64,000 nucleotides of DNA from an uncultured Akkermansia sp. (GCA_904501915.1 CAJGCV010000001.1:62001-126000); one strand, 5' to 3'. Shown: positions 18,287 through 27,353, counted from the stretch's first letter. The notes: generated by a model from the letters alone, not told the origin. Program-made: numbers and translations.

Positions 18287-20113
18287 CTACGACTGGAAGC
18301 GGCGGTTAAGCTCCGACATGGGGAAAGGTAGCAATGTACTCTTGCCGCCAGGGCTGCAATAGGGGATTTCGCACTCCAGCAAAGCAGCCAGCAATGGCAT
18401 GGGATTGCGCAGGTACACATCCATATCTTCCTGGCTTGCATATTGTTTTGCCAACTGACGGGCAAAGTGTTCGAAGGGGCTGCGGTTACGCACCAGCTTC
18501 ACCTCTCCGCTGGTAAATACGCGCAGAAGTTCCTGTACAAAATCGGCAGCTTTACGCAGCGGAAGAATAGCGGGTACGGCCTCCAGGCGTAACGTATTCC
18601 GGCCAAAAGGGGAAACCTGGAATCCGGCCTGCTCCAGCTGCGGTGAGATTTCCTTTGCAATGCCCATATCCCGGGTATCAAGCTCCAGCAATTCCGGCAC
18701 AAGCAGGCGCTGTGAGGTGAGCGGGTGTCGGTGGCTTTCCTGCAACCTCTCAAAAATGATACGCTCGCGAGCCGCCCGCGGAGACATGAGCACCATGCCC
18801 TCTTTGTTTTCAAAAATGGCGTATTGGTTGTGCAGCGTGCCGATGTGCCGGAAGTTCGGCAGATTCACCGTCGGAGCCGGAGCAACAGATTGCACCACAG
18901 GTACCGGAGCCGGAGGTAATTCCAGCTCCTGCTGGCGGGGTGTGACTAATGGTTTTAATTCCAGTATCGGGCGCGGAGCGGCCGCTTCTTTACGCGGCAC
19001 AGGCGGAGAAACGGGGTCAAGCTTCCGCTGCGGCAGAGGAACCGGAGACACACTTACAACTGGCGCCGTCTGGGGTAGCTGTTGCGGCGTGGGCTGTTCC
19101 TCGCCCCGTGCATGCGCAGCCAGCGTAGCCGCTACGGCATCCATAATGGCGAGTGTCACTTCTGCCGGACGTCGGAAACGCACTTCACGCTTGGCCGGGT
19201 GCACGTTTACGTCCACCAGCGCAGGTTCAACTTCAAGATACAGGAAAAGCGCAGGATGCAACCCCGGCGGGAATCCACCGTAACCATCGCGCACCGCCCG
19301 GTTGATAATCTGGTCCTCAATGGGGCGTCCGTTCAGGAACACATACTGCATGCGGCGATTCCGGCGGGCGGCAGAAACAGGCATCAGATAGCCGCTTACG
19401 CGCACCCCGGGAGCTTCTGTGGGACGTATGAGCATGAGCTGACCGGCGGTCTCGCGTCCTACGAAATCGGCTATGCGCTGCCGCAGGTCATGCGTGCCAG
19501 GTACATCGAAGACCAGCTGACCATCGCGAACAAAAATGAAGCGGATTTCGGGAAAAGCCAGGGCATGCAGCCGCACCTGGTGTTCCACATGCCCCGCCTC
19601 AGTCTCATCGCTTTTAAGGAACTTGCGGCGCACTGGCGTATTAAAGAACAGGTTACTGACGCTGATTTCCGTACCTGGAGCACACCCGGCATTCATGAGA
19701 GGATTCTCCACGCCACCCTCGCAAGAGAGTGTCCACCCCTCAACGTCCTGACTCCGGCGGGTGGTCAGTGATAAATGAGACACCGAAGCTATGCTGGGTA
19801 ATGCTTCGCCGCGAAATCCGAGCTGGCGGATGGCAAATAAATCTTCCACCTGCACAAGCTTACTGGTAGCGTGGCGCTGCAGGCACAATGCGGCATCCTC
19901 GCGACTCATACCGCAGCCATCATCCGTCACCTTGATAAGCGAAACGCCACCTCGGCGAACTTCCACACGGATACTGTGGGCTCCTGCATCTATACTATTT
20001 TCCACCAATTCCTTAACAACAGATGCAGGGCGTTCCACCACTTCGCCGGCAGCCACCTGGCTGGCCAGTATATCACTCATCAGATGAATGTTCTGCTGTG
20101 GCGTTTCGGACAT
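18287..20113 (-). CDS. mutL: DNA mismatch repair protein MutL, endonuclease motif absent
   Basis: MutL couples MutS recognition to strand excision. The N-terminal GHKL ATPase (about 1-330) is intact: ELVENSIDAGA, DDGCGM and GFRGEAL. After a Pro-rich linker (about 330-420) comes the dimerisation domain. In MutL nucleases this domain has DQHAxxE and, near the end, CPHGRP; here the aligned residues read SPRAARE (from S444) and CSPGGKS, so the nuclease metal site is lost. ATG 20113 is chosen because an upstream ATG at 20134 overlaps the -10 box of the promoter. 608 residues. Confidence 0.94.
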   Translation of the reverse strand: MSETPQQNIHLMSDILASQVAAGEVVERPASVVKELVENSIDAGAHSIRVEVRRGGVSLIKVTDDGCGMSREDAALCLQRHATSKLVQVEDLFAIRQLGFRGEALPSIASVSHLSLTTRRSQDVEGWTLSCEGGVENPLMNAGCAPGTEISVSNLFFNTPVRRKFLKSDETEAGHVEHQVRLHALAFPEIRFIFVRDGQLVFDVPGTHDLRQRIADFVGRETAGQLMLIRPTEAPGVRVSGYLMPVSAARRNRRMQYVFLNGRPIEDQIINRAVRDGYGGFPPGLHPALFLYLEVEPALVDVNVHPAKREVRFRRPAEVTLAIMDAVAATLAAHARGEEQPTPQQLPQTAPVVSVSPVPLPQRKLDPVSPPVPRKEAAAPRPILELKPLVTPRQQELELPPAPVPVVQSVAPAPTVNLPNFRHIGTLHNQYAIFENKEGMVLMSPRAARERIIFERLQESHRHPLTSQRLLVPELLELDTRDMGIAKEISPQLEQAGFQVSPFGRNTLRLEAVPAILPLRKAADFVQELLRVFTSGEVKLVRNRSPFEHFARQLAKQYASQEDMDVYLRNPMPLLAALLECEIPYCSPGGKSTLLPFPMSELNRRFQS

Positions 20114-20124
20114 GATGCTGGGTG

Positions 20125-20153
20125 ACTTTACCATGTCGGCGCCCCGGCGTCAA
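20125..20153 (-). promoter_or_regulatory. Promoter of mutL
   Basis: Minus strand: TTGACG, 17 bases, TAAAGT; the -10 ends 11 bases before the ATG at 20113. It excludes the upstream ATG at 20134 as a start. Confidence 0.6.
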
Positions 20154-20207
20154 CTCTGCATTGGGTTGGTTTGCGGGTCTGCTGACACAGAAAGACGCGC
20201 AGATTTC

Positions 20208-20236
20208 TGGAAAACAGAGGCTTTCTGGTGTAGTCT
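20208..20236 (+). promoter_or_regulatory. Possible promoter of mcsA-mcsB-clpC
   Basis: A -10-like TAGTCT ends 6 bases before the GTG start of mcsA; the -35 (TGGAAA, 17 bases upstream) is poor, so an activator or another sigma factor may be needed. No CtsR operator repeat was recognised. Confidence 0.3.
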
Positions 20237-20242
20237 GGTGGC

Positions 20243-20746
20243 GTGAAGAAGTGCCAGATATGCGGCAAACGTGCGTCCATGTTCCTGACGCAGATAGTGA
20301 ACGGGCAGGTCTCAGAGCTTGCCTTGTGCGAGGCTTGTGCCCGTGCTAAGGGTCTGTTTGACCCCCAGTCTCTTACTTTTGCTGAAAAGTTTTTCCCGGA
20401 AGAGTTCAAGAACCGGGTCGATAAACTCGTGCGAGAACTCACACAGGCTGAAGCCGGGCCCAAGACCGCCGCTGTTCGCAACATCCTCAGCAAATGTCCG
20501 GTATGTGGATTCGGAGTGGAGGATTACCGCCGCACCGGACATCTGGGCTGCCCGGACTGCTACACCGTCTTTGCCCGCGAACTTGACCCCGCCGCTGAAC
20601 TGGACGATGAATACACCGAGGAATCGCCGGCGGTCGCAAAAGCCCGGCTCCAGAAGGAATTACAACAAGCTGTACAACGCGAAGACTATGAGCGCGCCGC
20701 GCGAATTCGCGACCAGATTAACGCCCTACCCCCTGACAAGGCATGA
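20243..20746 (+). CDS. mcsA: McsA-like zinc-finger/UVR protein, McsB activator
   Basis: In Firmicutes McsA binds and activates the protein arginine kinase McsB and helps regulate CtsR and ClpC. This 167-residue protein has the four CXXC pairs of the family (CQIC, CEAC, CPVC, CPDC) within the first 115 residues and a C-terminal UVR motif (about 130-162, LQQAVQREDYERAARIRDQI), which usually contacts Clp ATPases or UvrB. The start is GTG. mcsB overlaps its end by 4 bases. The order mcsA-mcsB-clpC matches Gram-positive bacteria, but the repressor gene ctsR that heads that operon is missing. Confidence 0.85.
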   Translation: MKKCQICGKRASMFLTQIVNGQVSELALCEACARAKGLFDPQSLTFAEKFFPEEFKNRVDKLVRELTQAEAGPKTAAVRNILSKCPVCGFGVEDYRRTGHLGCPDCYTVFARELDPAAELDDEYTEESPAVAKARLQKELQQAVQREDYERAARIRDQINALPPDKA

Positions 20747-21828
20747 AATTTGATACCATGCTGAAATCCACCCTTTTCTGGGAACCATGCCGCAACACCA
20801 CGGAAGGCGTAGTGCTGGGCAGTATTGTGCGCATGGTACGAAACCTCAGCGGGTATAGTTTCCCAGGTTGGAGTACTCAGGAATCCCGCGAAGCCGTTGC
20901 GCAGACCATACTGCCGGTTATCAGGAATCTGCGTGGCTTCAAGACGGCATTTTATGCCGAAATGACTGAACTGAGTTACGGGAAGCGCCGAGCACTGCTG
21001 ACGCGAAAGCAACTCACCCCCTGCATGGCTGCGCGACAAGACGGCTGCCATATCATCATTCCTCAGAAAAAGCCTGTTCTACTCATGGTTAATGAGGAAG
21101 AACACCTTGTGGCACACGCATTCCAGAACGGGCTGAACTTCGACAATGGCATAGCTATGCTCGACCAGCTGGATGATGAGTTGCAGAATGAACTTCACTT
21201 TGCATACTCTTCTCAGAACGGCTACCTTACCAGTATTCCCTCTGAGGCTGGGGATGGTCTGCAATTATATTGCATTCTACACTTGCCCGGGCTTACCATT
21301 GCGAACATGATGAACCAGGTCACCAAGGCGCTCGAAAAGCTGCATGTCAGCATTTCGCCCTATTTCTCTGATTCTCAGGATGACACCGGGCATCTCTTCG
21401 TGCTCTTCTCTATTCCCGGGCCTGAGGACAGTATCGAGGAATTGCTGGGAAATTTCACGGACGTCGTACACCACATGGTACGCCGTGAATTACAGGTACG
21501 CCGGAAGCTGCTGGCAGATTCCGGGCTGTATCTGCAGGATGCCATCAGCCGGGCATATGGCTTGTTGACGAACTGCCGTCGGCTGAGCATCAAGGAACTG
21601 CGGGATGCTGTCTCTCTTCTGCGTCTGGGTACACTCCAGGGGCTCATCAAATGGGAAGAGAATGAACACGACATCCTGATTGCGCTCAATTTATTCGGTC
21701 TGGAGCAAGCCACCCTCACCGCCATAGCCGAAGAAAACGGAGACCCGGAACTCTGTCTGAAACGAGCCTCCGCTGCACGCGATTTTCTCAACAACCACCC
21801 TCACCATTTTTCTGACACCACCGTATGA
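20743..21828 (+). CDS. mcsB: McsB-like protein (guanido kinase fold), active site degenerate
   Basis: McsB phosphorylates arginines in damaged proteins to mark them for ClpCP. This 361-residue protein aligns along its length: the N-terminal SSRIRLARN region reads GSIVRMVRN (residues 26-34), NEEDH reads NEEEH (117-121), and a LTSCPTNVGTGLRAS region reads LTSIPSEAGDGLQLY. The phosphagen-kinase signature C-P-x-[ST]-N-[ILV]-G-T is therefore broken: the reactive Cys is I165, and several ATP-binding Arg positions are Ile, Val or Gln. It overlaps mcsA and clpC by 4 bases each. It is probably a pseudokinase or an adaptor, or it uses altered chemistry; that part is inference. Confidence 0.8.
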   Translation: MKFDTMLKSTLFWEPCRNTTEGVVLGSIVRMVRNLSGYSFPGWSTQESREAVAQTILPVIRNLRGFKTAFYAEMTELSYGKRRALLTRKQLTPCMAARQDGCHIIIPQKKPVLLMVNEEEHLVAHAFQNGLNFDNGIAMLDQLDDELQNELHFAYSSQNGYLTSIPSEAGDGLQLYCILHLPGLTIANMMNQVTKALEKLHVSISPYFSDSQDDTGHLFVLFSIPGPEDSIEELLGNFTDVVHHMVRRELQVRRKLLADSGLYLQDAISRAYGLLTNCRRLSIKELRDAVSLLRLGTLQGLIKWEENEHDILIALNLFGLEQATLTAIAEENGDPELCLKRASAARDFLNNHPHHFSDTTV

Positions 21829-24416
21829 ACAACAATTTTACACCACGCGCCCAACAGGTTCTTAACATAGCACGCCGCGAGGCCGACCGCTTTCACCACA
21901 ATTTCATTGGTGCGGAGCACGTGTTGCTCGGTCTGCTTAAACTGGGTCAGGGAGTGGCCATCAGTGTTATGGAGAATGCCGGTATTGACATTGCTGACCT
22001 CACTTTCAAAATTGAGCAGAGTGTGGTTCCCGGCTCTTCCTCCTCTGAAGGTTCCCTGCCCTATACACCGCGTGTCCGCAAAATCCTCATCATGGCTGGT
22101 GAGGAAGCCAAGAAGCTGAAGCATTCCTATGTGGGTACCGAGCATCTGTTGCTGGCCATGCTGCGCGATGAAGATGGCCTTGCCTGGCACAGCCTGATGT
22201 CTGCCGGACTCACATATGAGTCAGTGCGCCGCGGTGTGATAGAGGAAATCAACCCGGGCTTCGGCATGGATGGCGGCAGCAACTCCGGCCCGAACGAACC
22301 GTTCAACGAGGAACACCCCCGCCCCCGGCGCGACGATGAGGAAGAAGACGACAGCAATGCCTTCCTGCACCGCCAGACCGCCGGCAACAATTCCGCTTCA
22401 TTCAACAGCAATTCCAAGACACCAGCCCTGAGCGCATTCGGACGCGACCTCACGGCTAAAGCCGCTGCCGGTGAAATGGATCCCGTCATCGGGCGCCAGG
22501 CAGAGCTGGAACGCGTGATTCAGATTCTCTGCCGCCGCACCAAGAACAACCCTGTGCTACTGGGCGAAGCTGGTGTGGGCAAAACTGCTATTGTAGAAGG
22601 TCTTGCCCAGCAGATTGCCGCGGGTGATGTGCCGGAATTCCTCATCGGGAAACGCCTTATTTCACTGGATATGGCGCTCATGGTTGCCGGCACCAAATAC
22701 CGTGGCCAGTTTGAGGAACGGCTCAAAGCCGTGATGGATGAAATCCGCAAGGAGAAGAACATCATCCTCTTTATTGATGAAATTCACACGCTCATCGGCG
22801 CGGGCTCGGCAGAAGGCACCATGGATGCCTCCAACATCATCAAGCCCGCGCTTTCCCGCGGTGAGATGCAGGCCATCGGCGCAACCACTCTCAACGAATA
22901 CCGCAAGCACATTGAAAAAGACGCAGCCTTCGAACGGCGCTTCCAGCAGGTGCAGGTCAATGAACCGTCTGTGGAAGACACCACTCTGATTCTCAAAGGC
23001 ATTGCCCCGCAGTACGAGAAACACCACCACGTACATTACACGCAGAAGGCGCTTGAAAGTGCGGCTTACCTCTCCAAACGCTACCTTACCGGGCGTTTCC
23101 TGCCCGATAAGGCAATCGACCTTATGGATGAAGCAGGCTCCCGCATGCGCGTTTCCATCATGACCCGCCCGGCCGACATCAAACGGGAGGAAAAGGAACT
23201 GCGCCGCCTTGAAGCCGAAAAAACAGAAGCCGTCGGCAAGCAAGACTTTGAGACAGCCGCCCGCCTGCGTGACTCCATCAAGGAACTCGAAAAGAAGATC
23301 GGCAATTCCGTCTCCAGCTGGAAGAACGAAATGGATTCCAGCTACCTGGAAGTAACCGAGGATGATATCATGGCGGTTGTTTCCAAGTGGACCGGTATCC
23401 CGCTGTCCCGCATGGAAGAAAAGGAGACAGAAAAACTGCTCCGCATGGAAGAAGAACTCAAGAGCAAGGTTATTGGTCAGGACATCGCCTGCTCCGCCAT
23501 TTCCCGAGCTCTGCGCCGCAGCCGGGCAGACATCAAAGACCCACGCCGCCCCATCGGCTCCTTCCTTTTCATGGGGCCCACCGGTGTGGGTAAGACCTAC
23601 CTGGCACGCAACCTGGCTGAGCTGATGTTCGGCACGGCAGAAGCCCTCATTCAGGTAGACATGAGTGAGTACATGGAGAAATTCAGCACCAGCCGGCTGA
23701 TCGGCTCTCCTCCCGGGTATGTGGGACACGATGAAGGCGGCCAGCTCACCGAGCGCGTGCGCCGGCGCCCGTATGCCGTGATTCTGTTCGATGAAGTGGA
23801 AAAAGCGCATCCGGATGTCATGAACCTGCTGCTCCAGGTGCTGGAGGAAGGCTGCATGACCGACTCACTGGGGCGCAAAGTCAACTTCAGCAATACCATC
23901 ATCATCCTCACCTCCAATGTAGGCGCCAGCCTGGCCAGCCAGCAGAGCGCTATGGGCTTCGGGGCTATGGCTACCCAGGAGGATGACTACGACAGTATGA
24001 AGGAAAAGATTTCTGAAGCGGCTAAAAAACATTTCCGCCCGGAATTCATCAACCGCTTCGACGAACTCATCGTCTTCCGCATGCTCAACCGCCCGGATCT
24101 GGAAAAAATCGTGGAACTCGAAGCGCAGAAGCTCATCCGCCGCCTGGCTGAGAAGGAAATCTCGCTCACGCTCTCCCCGGAAGTCATCAGCATGCTCGTA
24201 GACAAGGGCTACGACCCGCAGTACGGTGCGCGTCCCATGCGCCGCGCCATTGAGCGGCTGCTGGAAGACCCCATCGCCGAAGCCATCCTCCGCGGCGAAC
24301 TTTCTGCCGGTTGCATGAGCCGTGCCGTGCGCCCCGAAGGAACCAGCGATATTGCATTCCAGGATGATAAACCCAAGCCAGCAAGGCGGAAAACAAGAAC
24401 CAAAAAGTCAACCTGA
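21825..24416 (+). CDS. clpC: ATP-dependent Clp protease ATP-binding subunit ClpC
   Basis: A hexameric AAA+ unfoldase that feeds substrates to ClpP. Domains of the 863-residue protein: double Clp N-terminal repeats (1-150), an acidic linker (about 150-200), AAA domain 1 with GEAGVGKT at 247-254, a UVR-containing middle region (about 460-495, [12 protein letters not shown]) typical of ClpC rather than ClpB or ClpA, AAA domain 2 with GPTGVGKT at 584-591, and the C-terminal D2-small domain. Sensor and Arg-finger blocks are normal. It is third in the mcsA-mcsB-clpC operon, with ATGA overlap. clpP is not in the window. Confidence 0.96.
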   Translation: MNNNFTPRAQQVLNIARREADRFHHNFIGAEHVLLGLLKLGQGVAISVMENAGIDIADLTFKIEQSVVPGSSSSEGSLPYTPRVRKILIMAGEEAKKLKHSYVGTEHLLLAMLRDEDGLAWHSLMSAGLTYESVRRGVIEEINPGFGMDGGSNSGPNEPFNEEHPRPRRDDEEEDDSNAFLHRQTAGNNSASFNSNSKTPALSAFGRDLTAKAAAGEMDPVIGRQAELERVIQILCRRTKNNPVLLGEAGVGKTAIVEGLAQQIAAGDVPEFLIGKRLISLDMALMVAGTKYRGQFEERLKAVMDEIRKEKNIILFIDEIHTLIGAGSAEGTMDASNIIKPALSRGEMQAIGATTLNEYRKHIEKDAAFERRFQQVQVNEPSVEDTTLILKGIAPQYEKHHHVHYTQKALESAAYLSKRYLTGRFLPDKAIDLMDEAGSRMRVSIMTRPADIKREEKELRRLEAEKTEAVGKQDFETAARLRDSIKELEKKIGNSVSSWKNEMDSSYLEVTEDDIMAVVSKWTGIPLSRMEEKETEKLLRMEEELKSKVIGQDIACSAISRALRRSRADIKDPRRPIGSFLFMGPTGVGKTYLARNLAELMFGTAEALIQVDMSEYMEKFSTSRLIGSPPGYVGHDEGGQLTERVRRRPYAVILFDEVEKAHPDVMNLLLQVLEEGCMTDSLGRKVNFSNTIIILTSNVGASLASQQSAMGFGAMATQEDDYDSMKEKISEAAKKHFRPEFINRFDELIVFRMLNRPDLEKIVELEAQKLIRRLAEKEISLTLSPEVISMLVDKGYDPQYGARPMRRAIERLLEDPIAEAILRGELSAGCMSRAVRPEGTSDIAFQDDKPKPARRKTRTKKST

Positions 24417-24419
24417 ACC

Positions 24420-25517
24420 ATGTCCTCCAGCTTAAGCAATTTAAAGAGAACAGTAACGCTTGCCTTGATAGCTGGCGTTCTGTGCGCCCCAGCTATGGCG
24501 CAGACCTCCAGGATTCCCAAAGTCAGGAATCTGAGTGAACATTTCCGCAAAAACAAGCAATCAGATTCTGCTCCGCAGAAACAAAACGAAAATGCGAGCA
24601 AAAGCAACATACCAGCGGAGCTGCAGTCTGCTTTCTATGGTAGTGCAAAACCGCTTCCCAGCACCCTGCCCGGGACGCTCTACGATTTGAAATTAGAAGC
24701 TGATGGTACTGAAATTGACGGAGCTTTCTCTGTAACAAAGGCAGGGAAAAGAGACATGAACGGAGAATATCTGAAACGCATGGCCCAGATATTAAAGCCG
24801 GTTCTTGTACGTGGTAATGTTTCCAACCTTAAGAAGTATTACAAGGAAAAGCAGCAGTGCCATGCATCTGTCTTTTTCGGGCTTCCCACGCAAGGTACAG
24901 CCATGACTCCCAGTTTTAACCGGAGCGCGAATGCCGTAAACGGTGGGTGTGTGGTGATATACGAAGGCAAGGTACGTGCTCCGGAGACGGGTACTTTCCG
25001 CTTTGTTGGTTTTGGGGATGACCTGATTGCCGTCCGTTTTAACAACATGCTAGTATTTGAGGCAGGCTTCCTGCTGCCGACCCACACTCCCCCAATGCAC
25101 TGGATTGCCGGTGGTGCGGAATTGGGCGCCTACCGGAATCAGATCAGCAGAAAGGCAGACCCGCTTCACCGTGGCTATGAACGAAGGCACTACCTCAACA
25201 ATATTATGCTTATGGGTGGCGAGCCTTTCCTTGTTAAAAAAGGCCAAGCATATCACATCCAGATTATCATAGCAGATGCCGGAGGAGGACACAGCTTTTA
25301 CCTTGGCATTGAAAATACGGAACAGGATTTCAATACAAAAAGAAGCAGACAATACGCGGGATATACTCCAGTATATCCATTTATGACCCGTAGAGGCACC
25401 ATCCCCAGACAAAACCAGCTGGAGTGTGCCCGGAAATACCAACTGAGCGACAGACAAAGCATGATTCCAGCGTTCCAACCAGAATCAGAAGCCGACATCT
25501 GGCAAGTTGTCGATTAA
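24420..25517 (+). CDS. Secreted PA14-like domain protein of unknown function
   Basis: The 365-residue protein has a signal peptide (about 1-28, ending in AMA), a Lys/Gln-rich linker, and a central region (about 150-310) resembling the PA14 fold: YEGKVRAPETGTFRF, then FGDDLIAVRFNN, and later VKKGQAYHIQIII. PA14 domains often bind carbohydrates. It starts 3 bases after the clpC stop, so it can be read from the mcsA operon, an odd place for an exported protein. No promoter was seen in between. Whether it belongs to the stress response or is a bystander is open. Confidence 0.7.
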   Translation: MSSSLSNLKRTVTLALIAGVLCAPAMAQTSRIPKVRNLSEHFRKNKQSDSAPQKQNENASKSNIPAELQSAFYGSAKPLPSTLPGTLYDLKLEADGTEIDGAFSVTKAGKRDMNGEYLKRMAQILKPVLVRGNVSNLKKYYKEKQQCHASVFFGLPTQGTAMTPSFNRSANAVNGGCVVIYEGKVRAPETGTFRFVGFGDDLIAVRFNNMLVFEAGFLLPTHTPPMHWIAGGAELGAYRNQISRKADPLHRGYERRHYLNNIMLMGGEPFLVKKGQAYHIQIIIADAGGGHSFYLGIENTEQDFNTKRSRQYAGYTPVYPFMTRRGTIPRQNQLECARKYQLSDRQSMIPAFQPESEADIWQVVD

Positions 25518-25546
25518 TCTTTGTTGCGCCTTTGGTTCTTTTCTTC

Positions 25547-25575
25547 GTGACAACAGCCCGCAAATCCGCTAGTAT
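25547..25575 (+). promoter_or_regulatory. Promoter of kdsB-uppS
   Basis: GTGACA, 17 bases, TAGTAT. Leader about 24 bases, A/T-rich, with no Shine-Dalgarno motif. Confidence 0.4.
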
Positions 25576-25604
25576 AGATTCGCTAAAAAACACCTCTTTT
25601 TTCT

Positions 25605-26426
25605 ATGTCCCAGTCTATTCTTATCGTTATTCCCGCCCGCTACGCATCCACCCGACTTCCCGGCAAACCGCTCGTGAAGATTGCCGGTGTGGAAATGATT
25701 AAGCGCGTGGCCGACATTGCCGCATCCATCTGCCGCCACAATGAAAACTGCAACTACGTGGTTGCCACAGACGACCAGCGCATTGTTGACTACTGTCAGG
25801 GTGTCGATGTTCCCGTCGTCATGACCGCAGAAACCTGCCGCAGCGGCACGGAACGCTGCAGGGATGCCGTGAGCCAGCAGACTGCAGCCCCGGATTTCAT
25901 CGTGAACCTGCAGGGTGATAATCCTCTCTGCCCGCCTTGGGTCATCCAGCAGCTCATCGATGAATGGAAAGCCTGCCCGGCGGATGTATTCACCCCCTGC
26001 ATCCACCTGGATTGGGCAGAGTATGACCGTCTCGTCGAATCCAAGAAGACCACGCCCTACAGCGGTACCACCGTGCTCGTCGATAAGAACGGCTATGCCA
26101 TGGCTTTCTCCAAGAGCACCATCCCCGCCATCCGCAAGCCTGAAAAAGCCCGCGAAACCATGGAAAAGAGCCCGGTGCGCCGCCATGTAGGCCTCTATGC
26201 CTACACCTACAGCGCCCTTAAGAATTACTTTGAGCTGCCGGAGGGTGATTACGAAAAGGGCTGTGTAGAAGGTCTGGAGCAGATGCGCTTCCTCTACAAC
26301 GGCCTGCGTGTGAAGATGGTTGAAGTGAACTACCGCGGCCGCAAGACCACCAGTGGTGTGGATTCCCCTGAGGATGTGGCCCGCGTGGAAGCCATCCTTG
26401 CCGAATACGGCGAATACGACCTGTAA
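25605..26426 (+). CDS. kdsB: 3-deoxy-manno-octulosonate cytidylyltransferase (CMP-Kdo synthetase)
   Basis: Activates Kdo with CTP for the inner core of lipopolysaccharide, in the cytoplasm. The 273-residue protein has the nucleotidyltransferase start IPARYASTRLPGKPL, a T-x-x-x-CxSGTERC element, NLQGDNPL near residue 105, GLYAY, and a C-terminal GVDSPEDVARVE. In most KdsB proteins the metal-site motif is QGDEP; here it is QGDNP, so a related sugar-acid substrate is possible. uppS follows 13 bases later. The gene implies a lipooligosaccharide with Kdo. Confidence 0.82.
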   Translation: MSQSILIVIPARYASTRLPGKPLVKIAGVEMIKRVADIAASICRHNENCNYVVATDDQRIVDYCQGVDVPVVMTAETCRSGTERCRDAVSQQTAAPDFIVNLQGDNPLCPPWVIQQLIDEWKACPADVFTPCIHLDWAEYDRLVESKKTTPYSGTTVLVDKNGYAMAFSKSTIPAIRKPEKARETMEKSPVRRHVGLYAYTYSALKNYFELPEGDYEKGCVEGLEQMRFLYNGLRVKMVEVNYRGRKTTSGVDSPEDVARVEAILAEYGEYDL

Positions 26427-26439
26427 ACACAGCTGGCAC

Positions 26440-27141
26440 ATGAGCGTTGTTCCGCAGCATATTGCCATCATCATGGATGGAAACGGCCGCTGGGCCAAGC
26501 AGAAAGGCATTCTCCGTGCTCGTGGGCACGAAGAAGGAGGGCGCTCCGTTCAGCGCGCCCTCGACCTCTGCCTGGAGCACGGGGTCAAATGGCTCACACT
26601 CTACGCCTTTTCCACCGAAAACTGGGGGCGTTCCACTCTTGAAGTGAACGCGCTCATGCACCTGCTGGACAAATACCTGAAGGAGCGCACCCCGGAAATG
26701 ATGCAGAAAAACGTGCGTCTGCACGCCATCGGCGAGCTCCACATGCTCCCCGAGCACTGCCGGAAACAGCTCAACGCCAGCATGGAGGCAACTAAGGACA
26801 ACGACGGGCTCAACCTCGTTCTTGCCCTCTCCTATGGTTCCCGCCAGGAAATCACAGCCGCCGTGCGCTCCCTTGCAGAACAGGTACAGGCCGGCACCCT
26901 CCAGCCGCAGGACATCACCCCGGAAACCATAGGTGCCCACCTCTACACCGCCGGCATGCCAGACCCCGACCTGCTCATCCGCACCAGCGGTGAAATGCGC
27001 ATCTCGAACTACCTGCTCTGGCAAATCAGCTATGCAGAGCTCTACGTCACCGACGTCCTCTGGCCCGATTTCGGGCGCAAGGAATTCGAGGCTGCCCTCG
27101 CAGAGTTTGCCAAACGTGAGCGACGCTACGGCAAGCGCTGA
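26440..27141 (+). CDS. uppS: Isoprenyl transferase (undecaprenyl diphosphate synthase family)
   Basis: Condenses isopentenyl diphosphate units to the C55 carrier lipid of cell-wall and surface polysaccharide synthesis. The 233-residue protein starts HIAIIMDGNGRWAK, with the catalytic Asp in MDGNGRW, and ends with RTSGEMRISNYLLWQISYAE, both family signatures. The frame is open upstream, but the ATG at 26440 gives the usual length. It is 13 bases after kdsB and is followed by a strong terminator, so both envelope-precursor genes form one operon. Confidence 0.95.
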   Translation: MSVVPQHIAIIMDGNGRWAKQKGILRARGHEEGGRSVQRALDLCLEHGVKWLTLYAFSTENWGRSTLEVNALMHLLDKYLKERTPEMMQKNVRLHAIGELHMLPEHCRKQLNASMEATKDNDGLNLVLALSYGSRQEITAAVRSLAEQVQAGTLQPQDITPETIGAHLYTAGMPDPDLLIRTSGEMRISNYLLWQISYAELYVTDVLWPDFGRKEFEAALAEFAKRERRYGKR

Positions 27142-27166
27142 TGTTCATCGGCTCTCCCTCTCTCAA

Positions 27167-27194
27167 CACGCGCCCCATCCGGGCGCGTGTTTTT
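27167..27194 (+). terminator. Terminator after uppS
   Basis: Perfect 9-bp GC stem (27167-27175 with 27181-27189), loop CATCC, then five T. Confidence 0.9.
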
Positions 27195-27284
27195 GCATCG
27201 GCCTCCTGCACGAATTATCTTTACAACCTCAAGAAATGATATACGATAGAGCCAGCAACACTGGGTCCACATATATAAGAATAG

Positions 27285-27353
27285 CCTCACCATGAAGCGT
27301 CCCTTTCCCTGCTGGCGCTGGCAGGTCTGGCAGCGCGCCGTCGTCGTCGCTGA
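27285..27353 (+). pseudogene. Remnant of a PEP-CTERM sorting tail
   Basis: In one frame the sequence reads P-H-H-E-A-S-L-S-L-L-A-L-A-G-L-A-A-R-R-R-R-R followed by TGA. This is a textbook PEP-CTERM tail (hydrophobic helix plus Arg cluster at the extreme C-terminus) in which the PEP triplet is damaged. Stops occur in the same frame at 27276 and 27282, so no gene body remains. An ATG at 27292 in another frame gives only 26 residues. The rest of 27142-27424 holds the uppS terminator and nothing else I can identify. Confidence 0.5.

Noticed and set aside
22662..23810. Long antisense frame within clpC
   Set aside because: Antisense to highly conserved AAA motifs; no family features.
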